Shown here: piece after piece, positions 17,644 through 26,695 of the stretch | Layout: every line of letters begins with the position of its first letter | Position numbering within the stretch: position 1 is the first letter of the stretch | Assembly: GCF_011745145.1 (NCBI RefSeq) | Contig: NZ_CP050191.1 | Coordinates: forward strand, 3,148,296 to 3,212,295 | Direction: 5' to 3' | Source of the DNA: Mycobacterium sp. DL440 | GTDB lineage: Bacteria; Actinomycetota; Actinomycetes; Mycobacteriales; Mycobacteriaceae | DNA length: 64,000 nt | The notes under the pieces: model-generated | Databases searched by the model: none | Seen by the model: the letters and a program-made list of their open reading frames with translations, nothing else | What the model was told of the DNA's origin: nothing | Position numbers and translations under genes: made by a program

Positions 17644-20519
17644 TGGGCAATCACGAGCACAACGGCTCCGACTCAAAGGGCTCCGACCACAAGGGCATCG
17701 CGCGAGTCATCCGTGTCGCTGCGATCCCGATCATCCTGGCGTGGGTCGTGCTCGTCGTCGTCCTGAACGCCCTCGTCCCGCAACTCGAGGTCGTCGGCCA
17801 CGAGCACGCCGTGTCGCTGTCACCGCAGGACGCGCCCGCACTGGTGGCGATGAAGAAGATCGGCGAGCGCTTCGATCAATTCGACTCGGACACGATCGCG
17901 ATGGTGGTCCTGGAGGGCGACGAGCCGCTCGGCATTGAAGCTCATCACTATTACGACGAGCTGGTCCGCACGCTTCAAGCCGACACTGAACACGTTCAGC
18001 ACGTGCAGAACTACTGGGGCGACCTGATCACCGCGGCAGGCTCCCAGAGCACCGACGGCAAGGCCGCTTATGTTCAGGTCAACCTCGCGGGCAACCAGGG
18101 CGAGACGCTGGCCAACGAATCGGTCGCCGCGGTCCGCAAGATCATCGACGACTCGCACCCGCCTGCGGGCGTGAATGCCTATGTCACCGGCCAAGGTCCG
18201 CTCACCACGGACATGAACGAAGCCGGCGACAAGAGCATGGTCAAGATCACTTTCGTCACGATCGCCGTGATCGCGGTGATGCTGATCGTCGTCTACCGGT
18301 CGCTCGCGACGATGTTGCTGATGCTCATCGTGGTGCTGCTGGAGATGTCGGCGGCGCGCGGTGTGGTGGCCGCCATCGGTCACGCCGGCCTGCTCGGGTT
18401 GTCGACGTTCTCGGTGAGCCTGCTGACCTCATTGGCCATCGCGGCCGGAACCGACTACGCCATCTTCCTCGTCGGCCGATACCAGGAGGCGCGGCAGAAG
18501 GGCCAGGAACGAGAAGACGCCTACTACACCGCATTTCACGGCGTCGGTCACGTCATCCTCGGCTCGGGTCTCACGGTTGCCGGCGCCATGATGTGCCTGC
18601 ACTTCACCCGGTTGAACTACTTCAGTTCGATGGGTATCCCCAGTGCCGTCGGGATGTCCGTGGTGGTGCTCGCCTCACTCACCCTTGCGCCGGCAATGCT
18701 GGTGGTCGGCAGCCATTTCGGCCTTCTCGACGCCAAGCGCGAGATTCGCTCGCGCGGTTGGCGCCGGCTCGGCACCTCGGTGGTGCGCTGGCCGGTTCCG
18801 ATTCTCTGCGCCGCAATCGCCGTGGCACTCGTCGGATTGCTGGCCCTACCCGGCTATAAAACCTCGTACAACGAGCGGCTCTACATTCCCAAGGATCTGC
18901 CGTCCAACGTCGGATACGCTGCGGCCGAACGACATTTCACCGCCGCTCGGATGAATCCCGATCTGCTGCTCGTGGATGCGGGACGAGACCTCCGCAACCC
19001 GGCCGACATGATCGTGCTGGACAAGATCGCCAGGGAGCTGATCCGGGTGCCCGGCGTCGCGCGCGTGCAGAGCATCACCCGTCCGCTGGGCCGCCCCATC
19101 GCGCACAGCTCGGTGCCATTCCAGGTGAGTATGCAATCGGTGTCGATGACCGAGAACCTGCAGTTCCTGCGGGAGCGCATGGGTGACATGAATACGCTCA
19201 CCGACGATCTCGGCCGGATGATCGTGATCATGGAGAACATGCTGGGCCTGATGAACCGGATGACCGGCATCACCCATGAACTCACCGCCAGCATGAACGA
19301 CATGCAGTCCAGTACCAATGAAATGCGGGATCACATGGCTGATTTCGACGATTTCATGCGGCCGATGCGGAATTACCTTTACTGGGAACCGCACTGCTAC
19401 GACATCCCGATGTGCCAGTCCATGCGTTCGCTGTTCGACGGGCTCGACGGCATCGACACCATGACCGAAACTCTCTCGGAATCGGTGAAGAACATGAACG
19501 AGATGGATCAGCTGATGCCACAGCTGGTGGCGCAACTGCCGCCGATGATCGCCATCTCGAAGTCCATGCAGGGCACGATGAAGACGATGTTCAGCACGTT
19601 CAACGGGCTGGTCGACCAGATCGCCAAGATGACCGACACGGCATCGGTGATGGGCCAGGCGTTCGACGACGCCCGCAACGACGACTCGTTCTACCTGCCG
19701 CCGGAGGCGTTCGACAACCCCGACTTCAAACGTGGGCTTGACCTGATGGTCTCGCCGGACGGCCAGGCCGCGCAGTTCATCATCACTCACGACGTGGATC
19801 CGGCCACCTCCGAAGGTATTTCGCATGTCGACCCACTGCTGAAGACGGCGCGCGAGGCGATCAAGACGACGCCGCTGGCCGACGCCAAGATCTATCTCGG
19901 CGGCACCGCGGCCACCTACAAGGACATCCAGGTCGGTGCCCAGTGGGATCTGCTGATCTCGGCCTGCGGCGCGATCACACTGATCTTCATCGTGATGCTG
20001 TTGATCACCCGCGCCCTGATCGCGTCCTTCGTCATCGTCGGCACCGTGATCCTGTCCCTGGCAGCATCGTTCGGCCTGTCGGTCCTGGTGTGGCAGTACC
20101 TACTCGGGATGGATCTGCACTGGATGACGCTGGCGTTCTCCGTCATCATCCTGCTGGCGGTGGGATCGGACTACAACCTGCTGGTGGTCTCGCGGATGAA
20201 GGAAGAGGTCAGCGCGGGCATCAACACCGGCATCATCCGGGCCATGGGCGCTACCGGCGGCGTGGTCACCGCAGCCGGCCTGGTGTTCGCGTTCACGATG
20301 GCCTCGATGGCGACCAGTGATCTGATCGCCATCGGCCAGGGCGGCACGACCATCGGCCTGGGTCTGCTGTTCGACACCCTCGTCGTGCGTTCGCTGATGA
20401 CCCCCACGATCGCCGCGATCCTGGGCCGGTGGTTCTGGTGGCCGCTACCGATCCGGCAACGTCCGGCGCGCAACCTGTCGGACCGGACGGCGCCGATACC
20501 GGTAGCAAGACCCTCGTGA
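17643..20519 (+). CDS. MmpL family RND transporter
   Basis: 958 residues, typical of the MmpL4/MmpL5 class. A transmembrane helix near residues 25-45 is followed by a large periplasmic loop. Helix bundles include the proton-relay Asp-Tyr pairs, GTDYAIF near residue 280 and GSDYNLL near 840. A long methionine-rich periplasmic coiled coil (about residues 500-690) is a feature of siderophore-type MmpL proteins. The cargo is probably a lipid or siderophore; the mycobactin tail genes are 2 kb downstream but not in the same operon, so linkage to mycobactin is speculative. Start codon overlaps the mmpS stop. Confidence 0.92.
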   Translation: MGNHEHNGSDSKGSDHKGIARVIRVAAIPIILAWVVLVVVLNALVPQLEVVGHEHAVSLSPQDAPALVAMKKIGERFDQFDSDTIAMVVLEGDEPLGIEAHHYYDELVRTLQADTEHVQHVQNYWGDLITAAGSQSTDGKAAYVQVNLAGNQGETLANESVAAVRKIIDDSHPPAGVNAYVTGQGPLTTDMNEAGDKSMVKITFVTIAVIAVMLIVVYRSLATMLLMLIVVLLEMSAARGVVAAIGHAGLLGLSTFSVSLLTSLAIAAGTDYAIFLVGRYQEARQKGQEREDAYYTAFHGVGHVILGSGLTVAGAMMCLHFTRLNYFSSMGIPSAVGMSVVVLASLTLAPAMLVVGSHFGLLDAKREIRSRGWRRLGTSVVRWPVPILCAAIAVALVGLLALPGYKTSYNERLYIPKDLPSNVGYAAAERHFTAARMNPDLLLVDAGRDLRNPADMIVLDKIARELIRVPGVARVQSITRPLGRPIAHSSVPFQVSMQSVSMTENLQFLRERMGDMNTLTDDLGRMIVIMENMLGLMNRMTGITHELTASMNDMQSSTNEMRDHMADFDDFMRPMRNYLYWEPHCYDIPMCQSMRSLFDGLDGIDTMTETLSESVKNMNEMDQLMPQLVAQLPPMIAISKSMQGTMKTMFSTFNGLVDQIAKMTDTASVMGQAFDDARNDDSFYLPPEAFDNPDFKRGLDLMVSPDGQAAQFIITHDVDPATSEGISHVDPLLKTAREAIKTTPLADAKIYLGGTAATYKDIQVGAQWDLLISACGAITLIFIVMLLITRALIASFVIVGTVILSLAASFGLSVLVWQYLLGMDLHWMTLAFSVIILLAVGSDYNLLVVSRMKEEVSAGINTGIIRAMGATGGVVTAAGLVFAFTMASMATSDLIAIGQGGTTIGLGLLFDTLVVRSLMTPTIAAILGRWFWWPLPIRQRPARNLSDRTAPIPVARPS

Positions 20520-20541
20520 CATACGTCGATACCATCGACGG

Positions 20542-21108
20542 ATGACCACAGGCGAGCTCTCGGGCACCCAGGCGCGAACCCGCGGGGCCATCATCGAGGC
20601 CGCCGCCGCAGTCCTAGCCGACGACCGGACCGCCACATTGCCCGACATCGCCAAGGCGGCCGGCGTCGGGCGCACCACCGTGCACCGCTACTTTCCCGAC
20701 CGGGAATCCCTGATCAACGCGACCGTTGTGGACTCGGTACAGGTGGTGACGGCCGCCGTGGCTGCCGCCGCACCCGAGGACGGCTGCCCGATCGATGCCA
20801 TGCGGCGCGTCATCAACGCGATGATCTCGGTCGGCAACCGGCTGCTGTTCCTGTTCGACGACCCCACGATGCTGCGCAGCCTGCCGCCCGAGTCGGTACC
20901 GGACAGCAGTTATCTGACCCAGCTGCTCGAACGTGGCCAGGCCGAGGGCGTCTTCGACCCCGAATCGAGCACACTGTGGCTCGAACACGCGCTCTACGGT
21001 CTGGTGATGTGGGCCTGCCAGGACTCCAAGGACGGCCTCATGCCGCAGCACGCCGCAGCCCCCGCCGTCATCCGCACGTTCGAGCGCGGGGTGCGCTGCC
21101 GCGACTGA
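20542..21108 (+). CDS. TetR family transcriptional regulator
   Basis: 188 residues. The N-terminal HTH (about residues 12-55) contains LPDIAKAAGVGRTTVHRYFPDRESLI, the canonical TetR recognition helix ending in the HRYF motif. The rest is a helical ligand-binding domain. It begins 22 nt after mmpL on the same strand and is the likely regulator of the mmpS-mmpL pair. No operator palindrome could be picked by eye. Confidence 0.9.
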   Translation: MTTGELSGTQARTRGAIIEAAAAVLADDRTATLPDIAKAAGVGRTTVHRYFPDRESLINATVVDSVQVVTAAVAAAAPEDGCPIDAMRRVINAMISVGNRLLFLFDDPTMLRSLPPESVPDSSYLTQLLERGQAEGVFDPESSTLWLEHALYGLVMWACQDSKDGLMPQHAAAPAVIRTFERGVRCRD

Positions 21109-21126
21109 CGCCGCACCCCACCGGGC

Positions 21127-21774
21127 TCAGCGTCGCCAGAACAAGTGATGGGTGACCGCGCCGCCAGGGCTTGGCACCACGTCATGGTGGAACCGGTCGT
21201 TCAGCTCATCGGGGGACTCCCAGAGGCGGGATCCGCTGCCCAAATCTGTCGGGGACACCGCCACATGCAAGGTGTCGATCAGACCGGCGTCCAGGAACTC
21301 CCGGATGGTGCTCGCTCCCCCGCCCAACCGCACGTCCTTGCCCTGCGCGGCGACCCGGGCCTGCTCCAGCACGGTCGCCGGATCGGCGTCGACGAAATGG
21401 AACGTCGTGTCCGACAGTGTGAACGACGGCCGCTCGTGGTGGGTCAGCACGAACACCGGCGTATGGAATGGCGGCTCGTCACCCCACCACCCCAGCCAGT
21501 CGGCATGATCCTGCCATGGGCCGCGGTACGGACTGAACTTGTTGCGGCCCATGATCTCGGCACCGATGTTGTGGTGGAAATCGCGGACCAGGTAGTCGTC
21601 GAGGCCCCGACTGCCGCCAGGCTCCGTGCGGTTGGGCCAACTGGCCGTCGCGCCGGTCCAGGCGAACATCGTCCCCGGGTCGGCGTGACCGAACGGGCGC
21701 TCAAAGCTCTGGTTCTCGCCGGCGCCGAAGCCGTCGCTGGAGACGTTGAAGTTCTGGACTTTGAGCAGTTGGGT
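21127..21774 (-). CDS. Dihydrofolate-reductase-like (RibD C-terminal domain) protein
   Basis: About 215 residues with the NADPH-binding features of the RibD_C/DHFR fold: IMGRNKF, PVFVLTHH, and RLGGGASTIREFLDAGLID. Standalone members are poorly characterised reductases. The longer frame from 21849 is rejected because GGGAG precedes GTG 21774 at good spacing and VTQLLKVQNFNVS is the usual start. It is convergent with tetR. Confidence 0.82.
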   Translation of the reverse strand, partial: TQLLKVQNFNVSSDGFGAGENQSFERPFGHADPGTMFAWTGATASWPNRTEPGGSRGLDDYLVRDFHHNIGAEIMGRNKFSPYRGPWQDHADWLGWWGDEPPFHTPVFVLTHHERPSFTLSDTTFHFVDADPATVLEQARVAAQGKDVRLGGGASTIREFLDAGLIDTLHVAVSPTDLGSGSRLWESPDELNDRFHHDVVPSPGGAVTHHLFWRR

Positions 21775-21871
21775 CACGCGTTTCTCCCGTTTCGTCAACA
21801 ATGGTTGCTGATTGGACTCGGGCTGAGGGTAGAACTCATCGCGCACCACGGCGGCACCGGGACACGAGGGC

Positions 21872-23437
21872 CTACCGCGCGGCCTCCAGTTGACGGCGGA
21901 CCTCCAGTCGCCGGAGTTTTCCTGACGATGTGCGTGGCAACGATCCCGGCGACATCAGCACGACGTCCGCGGGCGTCACGCCGCACACCGACACGATTCG
22001 CCGGATCACAGCGCTGCGGGTGGTGTCCTGCTCGGTGCCGATGAACTCCGCCGCCACCAGGAGCCGTGATTGCGCGGCCCCGGATTCCGTGCCGACAGCG
22101 ACGACCGCTCCCTCACGGACGCCGTCCACCTCGCCGACGACCTGCTCGATCTCGGTGGGGAAGATATTGCGCCCGGCGATCGTGATGATCTCTTTGGAGC
22201 GCCCACAGATCACCAGCGCGCCGTCGACGAGGTAGCCGATGTCACCCGTCGGGAACCACTTACCGCTGGTGCCCGCGTCGGCCGGCACATCTCCCAGGTA
22301 GGACGTCATCATCGACGAGCCACGGATCTCGACTTCGCCGGCAGCGCCGGACTCGTCGTGCGCGGACGGGACGATGCGAATCTCCATACCCGGCACCGGA
22401 CGACCCAGCAGTGCATAGCGCCGGCCGGTATCCGCAGCGTCCGGAATGTCGATGCGCAGGCCCTCGCCCGGTGCGGGAATGGTCACCGCGCACGTCGACT
22501 CGGCCATCCCGTAGGAGGGCGCCATCGCTGCGGCGTCGAAACCGAATCTGCTCATTCCGATGGCGAATCGATCGACACCGGCACAGTCGACGGGCTCACC
22601 CCCGTTGATCGCGATCCGCACCGCACCGAGGTCGACGTCGGAGACGCGGTTGGCGAATCGACCGAGCACCGAGTAGCCGAAATTCGGCCCGGCAGTGAAG
22701 GTTGCGCGGGATTCGGACAGCCAATCGGCCCAGCGCAGCGGGGCAGCCGAGAAGGCACCCGTGGGTGCCAGCCACAGCGGCATACCGGACATCGTCGACG
22801 CCAACACCATCGCCAGACCCATATCGTGATAGATCGGCAACCACGTGCACCCGACATCGTTGCGGCTCAAAGACAATCGTTGCGTGACCGCCAGGAGGTT
22901 GTTGAGCACCGTCTCCGGCGCCAACACTGCCGTACGCGGAGACCCGGTGGATCCGGCCGTGCCCTGCAGGATCGCCACGTCCGCGCTGTCGGGATACCGC
23001 AGCTGCGCCGAGGTCGAGGTGCGTGCGGCATCAGCGACATCGCACACCGTCAACGGCGACCCCGCATCCCGTAGCAGCTGCAACGTGGTGCCGTAGCTGA
23101 ACACCGTTGTCACACCGATACTGCTGAACCGGGCCAGCGTGGCTCGCGCCCACTCCGACGGATCGGCGCCCCGTTGGGGACGTGGCAGGATCGACACCCC
23201 GGCGCCTGCCAGCCACGAACCCTGCATGGCGGCAATCAATTCCACCGTCGGCTCGCCGACCAGCCCTACCGCGCCCGGCCGGTCCCGGCCCAGCAGGTAG
23301 GCCGCAATGTGCTCCGCGATCCCGTGTACCTCGGGCCACGGACGACGCTGCCAGGTATCGGTGTCGCGATCCAGGACCACGAGGTCGTGCGGTGAGCCGA
23401 CCATCACCTCTCTCAGGGCGCCTGCGAGCGGATTCAT
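21872..23437 (-). CDS. mbtM: Fatty-acyl-AMP ligase MbtM (mycobactin tail activation)
   Basis: 521 residues, the same length as M. tuberculosis MbtM (FadD33). ANL features present: LQGTAGSTGSPR (P-loop variant), LPIYHDMGL, SYGMAESTCA, and the C-terminal SGKLRRLEVRR with its Lys. The HDMGL block is characteristic of fatty-acyl-AMP ligases, which load acyl-AMP onto a carrier protein rather than CoA. It should transfer the fatty acyl tail to MbtL. The ATG overlaps the mbtL stop by 4 nt, and mbtK follows the same direction upstream; this is the mbt-2 locus content minus mbtN. Confidence 0.88.
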   Translation of the reverse strand: MNPLAGALREVMVGSPHDLVVLDRDTDTWQRRPWPEVHGIAEHIAAYLLGRDRPGAVGLVGEPTVELIAAMQGSWLAGAGVSILPRPQRGADPSEWARATLARFSSIGVTTVFSYGTTLQLLRDAGSPLTVCDVADAARTSTSAQLRYPDSADVAILQGTAGSTGSPRTAVLAPETVLNNLLAVTQRLSLSRNDVGCTWLPIYHDMGLAMVLASTMSGMPLWLAPTGAFSAAPLRWADWLSESRATFTAGPNFGYSVLGRFANRVSDVDLGAVRIAINGGEPVDCAGVDRFAIGMSRFGFDAAAMAPSYGMAESTCAVTIPAPGEGLRIDIPDAADTGRRYALLGRPVPGMEIRIVPSAHDESGAAGEVEIRGSSMMTSYLGDVPADAGTSGKWFPTGDIGYLVDGALVICGRSKEIITIAGRNIFPTEIEQVVGEVDGVREGAVVAVGTESGAAQSRLLVAAEFIGTEQDTTRSAVIRRIVSVCGVTPADVVLMSPGSLPRTSSGKLRRLEVRRQLEAAR

Positions 23438-23697
23438 GCTGCGCTCCTGAGGTCGATCACCGACTGCAGATCACCCACGGTGCGGCAGGTGATGAGGTCC
23501 TCTTCGCTGAGCTGGACACCGAATTTCTCCTCGATCGTCACGAGACCCACCGCGAATGACACCGAATCCATTCCCAGGTCATCGACGAGACGTGTACTGG
23601 TACTGAGTGATTGACATGGAAGTTCCAGATCGTCGCGAAGTATCGAGACCAGCCCCTCGGACACGGCGGGCGATGCGGGTGAGTCGGTAGTGGTCAT
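23434..23697 (-). CDS. mbtL: Acyl carrier protein MbtL
   Basis: 87 residues. The phosphopantetheine site is LGMDSVSF, with the Ser near residue 45. It would carry the acyl chain between MbtM and the acyltransferase MbtK in mycobactin synthesis. Overlaps mbtM by 4 nt. Small, acidic and without signal sequence, so cytosolic. Confidence 0.88.
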   Translation of the reverse strand: MTTTDSPASPAVSEGLVSILRDDLELPCQSLSTSTRLVDDLGMDSVSFAVGLVTIEEKFGVQLSEEDLITCRTVGDLQSVIDLRSAA

Positions 23698-23805
23698 ATC
23701 TGTGTATCGGCGGGTCGATGAGACCCAGCCCCACCTTTCGTTTCCGGTAGATCGGTTTACTGCAATCGAATCGACTGTCGGCCAGTCGGGTTGGCAACGC
23801 TGGGC

Positions 23806-24471
23806 TCAGGCCATCCATTTCCGGGCGGTGTCCCGGTCGATTTGGTAGAGCGCCATCTTGCGGTTGGACATCTCGTGCTCACCGAGGAATCGGCATCCGG
23901 CGAACTCACACAACCCACGCACCGTGGTATTGCGGTAGTCGGGGTCGAACATGATCCGCTCACATTCGGGATCGGCACGCAGGACACTGGCGACTATCTT
24001 GGGCAGCAGCATCGGGCCGAGGCCCCGGTTGACCAACTCCTCGTCGGCGATCGCACCGTGCAGACCCAGATCGTGCGGCTCACTGTCGTACCGATCGGCA
24101 ATGGAATCTTTGGCAGCCCGGTAGATTTCGAGATAGCCACGATCCACCCCGCCAATGCTCAGGAGCAGCGGCAACGAATAGTCGCCCTCCACCTGGGCTT
24201 TCAGATGCTTACGCCAGCGCTCGACGGGCCAGTCATATTCCCAGGTCTCGGCCAGGTGCGGCCGGTTCATCCACTCTGCGATCAGCGCGGCGTCTCCCTC
24301 GGTGGCCACCCGAATCTTGCTCGGCCGCACCAGTTGTGGAACAGGCGGTCCCGGAGCCCGCCGCACTGCCTCGGAAACATTCTTGAGTTCCCGTGGCAGC
24401 ACCGGGTAGGCATCGTGATGCGTCGAAACCTCCGCGATCGAACCCTCGACCTGCGTCGGTGCGTTCGTCAC
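23806..24471 (-). CDS. mbtK: Lysine N-acyltransferase MbtK (GNAT family)
   Basis: 221 residues, GNAT fold, similar in size to Rv1347c. Conserved family parts are [11 protein letters not shown], the [12 protein letters not shown] strand, [22 protein letters not shown] (acetyl/acyl-CoA loop) and [12 protein letters not shown]. It transfers the fatty acyl group to the epsilon-amine of the central mycobactin lysine. GTG 24471 is the start, with no strong Shine-Dalgarno. An IdeR-box-like sequence lies about 150 bp upstream, and mbtL begins 108 bp downstream of its stop. Confidence 0.88.
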   Translation of the reverse strand: MTNAPTQVEGSIAEVSTHHDAYPVLPRELKNVSEAVRRAPGPPVPQLVRPSKIRVATEGDAALIAEWMNRPHLAETWEYDWPVERWRKHLKAQVEGDYSLPLLLSIGGVDRGYLEIYRAAKDSIADRYDSEPHDLGLHGAIADEELVNRGLGPMLLPKIVASVLRADPECERIMFDPDYRNTTVRGLCEFAGCRFLGEHEMSNRKMALYQIDRDTARKWMA

Positions 24472-24996
24472 GCGCGCCGCGTTCGAGGACCGACAACACC
24501 AGTTGCGCTGAGCTGCAGCACTTCATCGCACGTCAAAAGCCCATCCCCCTGTCTCGGGCGCTGGCCGGGAGCGCCACGTCAGTGTGGGCGCCACGCTCAA
24601 ACCCGCAGCCTCATTCGATCAGCGAGGGGAGCCTAACCAATGAATTTCCTATGTTGGGCCGTCCCCTTTTCGGAACAGGCGCCCCCACACCAGCCCCCAG
24701 AGACGACCGTCCATATTTGACGCGAACTTCAAAACCACCGAACAACAGCACTTTTCGAGCTCTCAGCAATCGAGGCGCACTCTCCCGCATAAGGCCATTT
24801 CGATGTTGGCGGCCAGAGCCGCCGAGACACGTTCTGGCCACGACGGCGAACGCCGCCGCGAAGCGGCCGGGCTGGTTGCGGTCGCCTTTCCGCACCGCCG
24901 GGCTCGTCACAGCCAAGTCTGCGCGAAGCCGCCCGGCACCAAACACAACCGAAGCCCGGAAAAGTGCCATTGCGGGCACGTCGGGTGTCGCGGCGG
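24472..24996. other. Long intergenic region upstream of mbtK
   Basis: About 525 bases without a gene I would defend. ORFs on both strands have no recognisable domains and skewed arginine/proline composition. The IdeR-box-like element lies at 24623-24641. The region could be a remnant of lost mbt or transport genes, which I cannot show. Confidence 0.6.
24623..24641 (-). promoter_or_regulatory. IdeR iron-box-like operator
   Basis: Read on the minus strand it starts ATTGGTTAGGCT, matching 13 of 19 positions of the TTAGGTTAGGCTAACCTAA IdeR consensus, with one half-site almost perfect. The location upstream of mbtK fits iron-dependent repression of mycobactin assembly. Confidence 0.6.
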
Positions 24997-25782
24997 TCAA
25001 CCCCAGATCGCCTGCAGCATCGTGATGGTGTCCAGCGTCTCAGCGACGTCGTGCACCCGGATGACATCGACGCCGGCGGCCCATGCGGGCGCGATCACGG
25101 CCAGCGAGCCAGCCAGCCGATCAACGACTTCGCGGCCGGTGACGTGGCCGATGAATGTCTTTCGGCTGACACCGAGCAGCACTGGAAATCCGTGGGTGCA
25201 CAGTTCAGGGAGCCGCCGCAGCAATGTCAGATTGTGCTCGGTCGATTTCCCGAATCCGATGCCCGGGTCGGTCCACACCGGACCGGCGCCTGCGGCGGAG
25301 GCCGTCTGCGCGACGTCGGCGACAAAGCTCGCCACCTCGTCGACCACATCGCCGTACTCTGGGAATACTCCGGCGAGGACGGGCACCGTGTGCGAGTGCA
25401 TGCTGACGTAACCGACGCCGAGCCTCCCGGCAAGGTCATAGAGTTTGCCCGAAACGTCGTTGATGATGCCTGCCCCGGCCCGCACCGCCGCCTCGGCCAC
25501 TTCACGATTGCGGGTGTCCACCGACACTGTCCCCAGATCCGACAACCCGGCGACAACGGGAAGCACACGAGCGAGTTCCTCGTCGACTGAAACCGGGACC
25601 GCACCCGGTCTCGTGGATTCACCCCCGACATCCACCGCCCACGCACCGGCTTCGAACATGCGCCGTCCGGCCGCCACCGCGAGTGCGGAGACATCGAATC
25701 TGCTGTCGACCCAGAATGAATCGGGCGTGGCATTCAAGACGCCCATGACCCGCATCGGGGTGGGACAGGACCGTGCGTTCAT
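24997..25782 (-). CDS. folP: Dihydropteroate synthase family protein
   Basis: About 261 residues, near the family length. Core DHPS motifs are MGVLNATPDSF at the N-terminus, DVGGESTRPGA near residue 50, and the C-terminal GVSRKTFIG followed by RVHDVAET. These bind pterin pyrophosphate and p-aminobenzoate. The loop after PDSF (WVDSRFD) departs from the usual SDGG. It follows an MTHFR-like gene by 10 nt, at the end of a six-gene strand run with the methylcitrate operon. ATG 25782 is chosen since the earlier frame overlaps the upstream gene. Likely an accessory FolP rather than the essential folate-operon copy, which is an inference from position. Confidence 0.82.
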   Translation of the reverse strand: MNARSCPTPMRVMGVLNATPDSFWVDSRFDVSALAVAAGRRMFEAGAWAVDVGGESTRPGAVPVSVDEELARVLPVVAGLSDLGTVSVDTRNREVAEAAVRAGAGIINDVSGKLYDLAGRLGVGYVSMHSHTVPVLAGVFPEYGDVVDEVASFVADVAQTASAAGAGPVWTDPGIGFGKSTEHNLTLLRRLPELCTHGFPVLLGVSRKTFIGHVTGREVVDRLAGSLAVIAPAWAAGVDVIRVHDVAETLDTITMLQAIWG

Positions 25783-25792
25783 CCCGGTCCGC

Positions 25793-26689
25793 TCAGGACG
25801 ACTGCCCGGGCGACCAGTAAGCCAGCATCTCAGCGAACGTTTCGAACGCGGGTCTCGAAACACCGTATGGCGCTTCGAAATGCAGACTCACGGGGTAACC
25901 CAGGTCGACCACGCCGTCGATGACCCGCTTGTAGAGGTCAACCAGTTGTCGCCGTTTGGCTGCGGGGTCGCCGGCTGCCAACGATCTGACGAAGGCCTGT
26001 TCCTGCGCGACAGCTTCATTGCCCGGGTCCTGGATCAGCCAGTCGATGAGCCCGACCCTGGTCTCGACCTTTGGCACGAAACCGAACGACAACAGCACCT
26101 CTGGCCTGTGATCGCTCGACCGTGCGAAATCGCCCAGGAAACCGACCACCGCGTCCGAGTACAGCAGCTGGGTCATGGCGAAGGTGGCGCCCTTGTCGCA
26201 TTTGAACGAGAACCGGCCCTCTTCGCCGGCGCGGGTGGGGATGAGGATCACTCCACGGTTGGCGACCAGGCCATCGAATTTGGCCAAGGCGTCGGCCGGT
26301 GCGACACCCGTGCCGTCGCCGTCGTTCATGGTGCGGGGCACGCCGACGAAGATCACGCCGTCGAACCCGGACTCGCCGAGGCCGGTCAACCGTTGACGTA
26401 GCGCCGTTTCGTCGGAGAACGAGGTGACCTGCGTGCACAGGCCACGCACACCCGGCAGCTCGGGTTGCAGGATCGACCAGTAGTCGAGAACATCCATCTT
26501 GGGCTTCATCTCGATGGGTCTGTCGTGGTCTTCGACGATCATTCCCGGGATCATGACGTGGCCAAGACGTCCTCCCATGCCGAACTCCGCGGAGAGCCGC
26601 GCCACCTTCTGCGCTTCGGCTACGGCATCGCCTGTTCCCCGATCGAGATTGGGTGGCACCAACTCGAGCGCGACGGTTCTCATGGACAC
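25793..26689 (-). CDS. Methylenetetrahydrofolate-reductase-like protein
   Basis: About 298 residues with similarity to the non-canonical mycobacterial MTHFR group: an ELVPPN start, GHVMIPGMI, VIFVGVPRTMNDG, GATFAMTQLLYSDAVVG and a C-terminal VSLHFEAPYGV. The FAMTQLLY block corresponds to the folate-binding TIM-barrel strand seen in MTHFR. It would supply methyl-THF for methionine synthesis; metE, a methyl-THF user, is elsewhere in the window (57931-60207). GTG 26689 or ATG 26683 both fit. Only 6 nt follow the pyc stop, so it is likely cotranscribed. Confidence 0.75.
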   Translation of the reverse strand: MSMRTVALELVPPNLDRGTGDAVAEAQKVARLSAEFGMGGRLGHVMIPGMIVEDHDRPIEMKPKMDVLDYWSILQPELPGVRGLCTQVTSFSDETALRQRLTGLGESGFDGVIFVGVPRTMNDGDGTGVAPADALAKFDGLVANRGVILIPTRAGEEGRFSFKCDKGATFAMTQLLYSDAVVGFLGDFARSSDHRPEVLLSFGFVPKVETRVGLIDWLIQDPGNEAVAQEQAFVRSLAAGDPAAKRRQLVDLYKRVIDGVVDLGYPVSLHFEAPYGVSRPAFETFAEMLAYWSPGQSS

Positions 26690-26695
26690 AAGTAC

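Noticed and set aside
24393..25025. Open frames on both strands between mbtK and folP
   Set aside because: No domains, no credible start with a ribosome-binding site, compositional skew; treated as intergenic.
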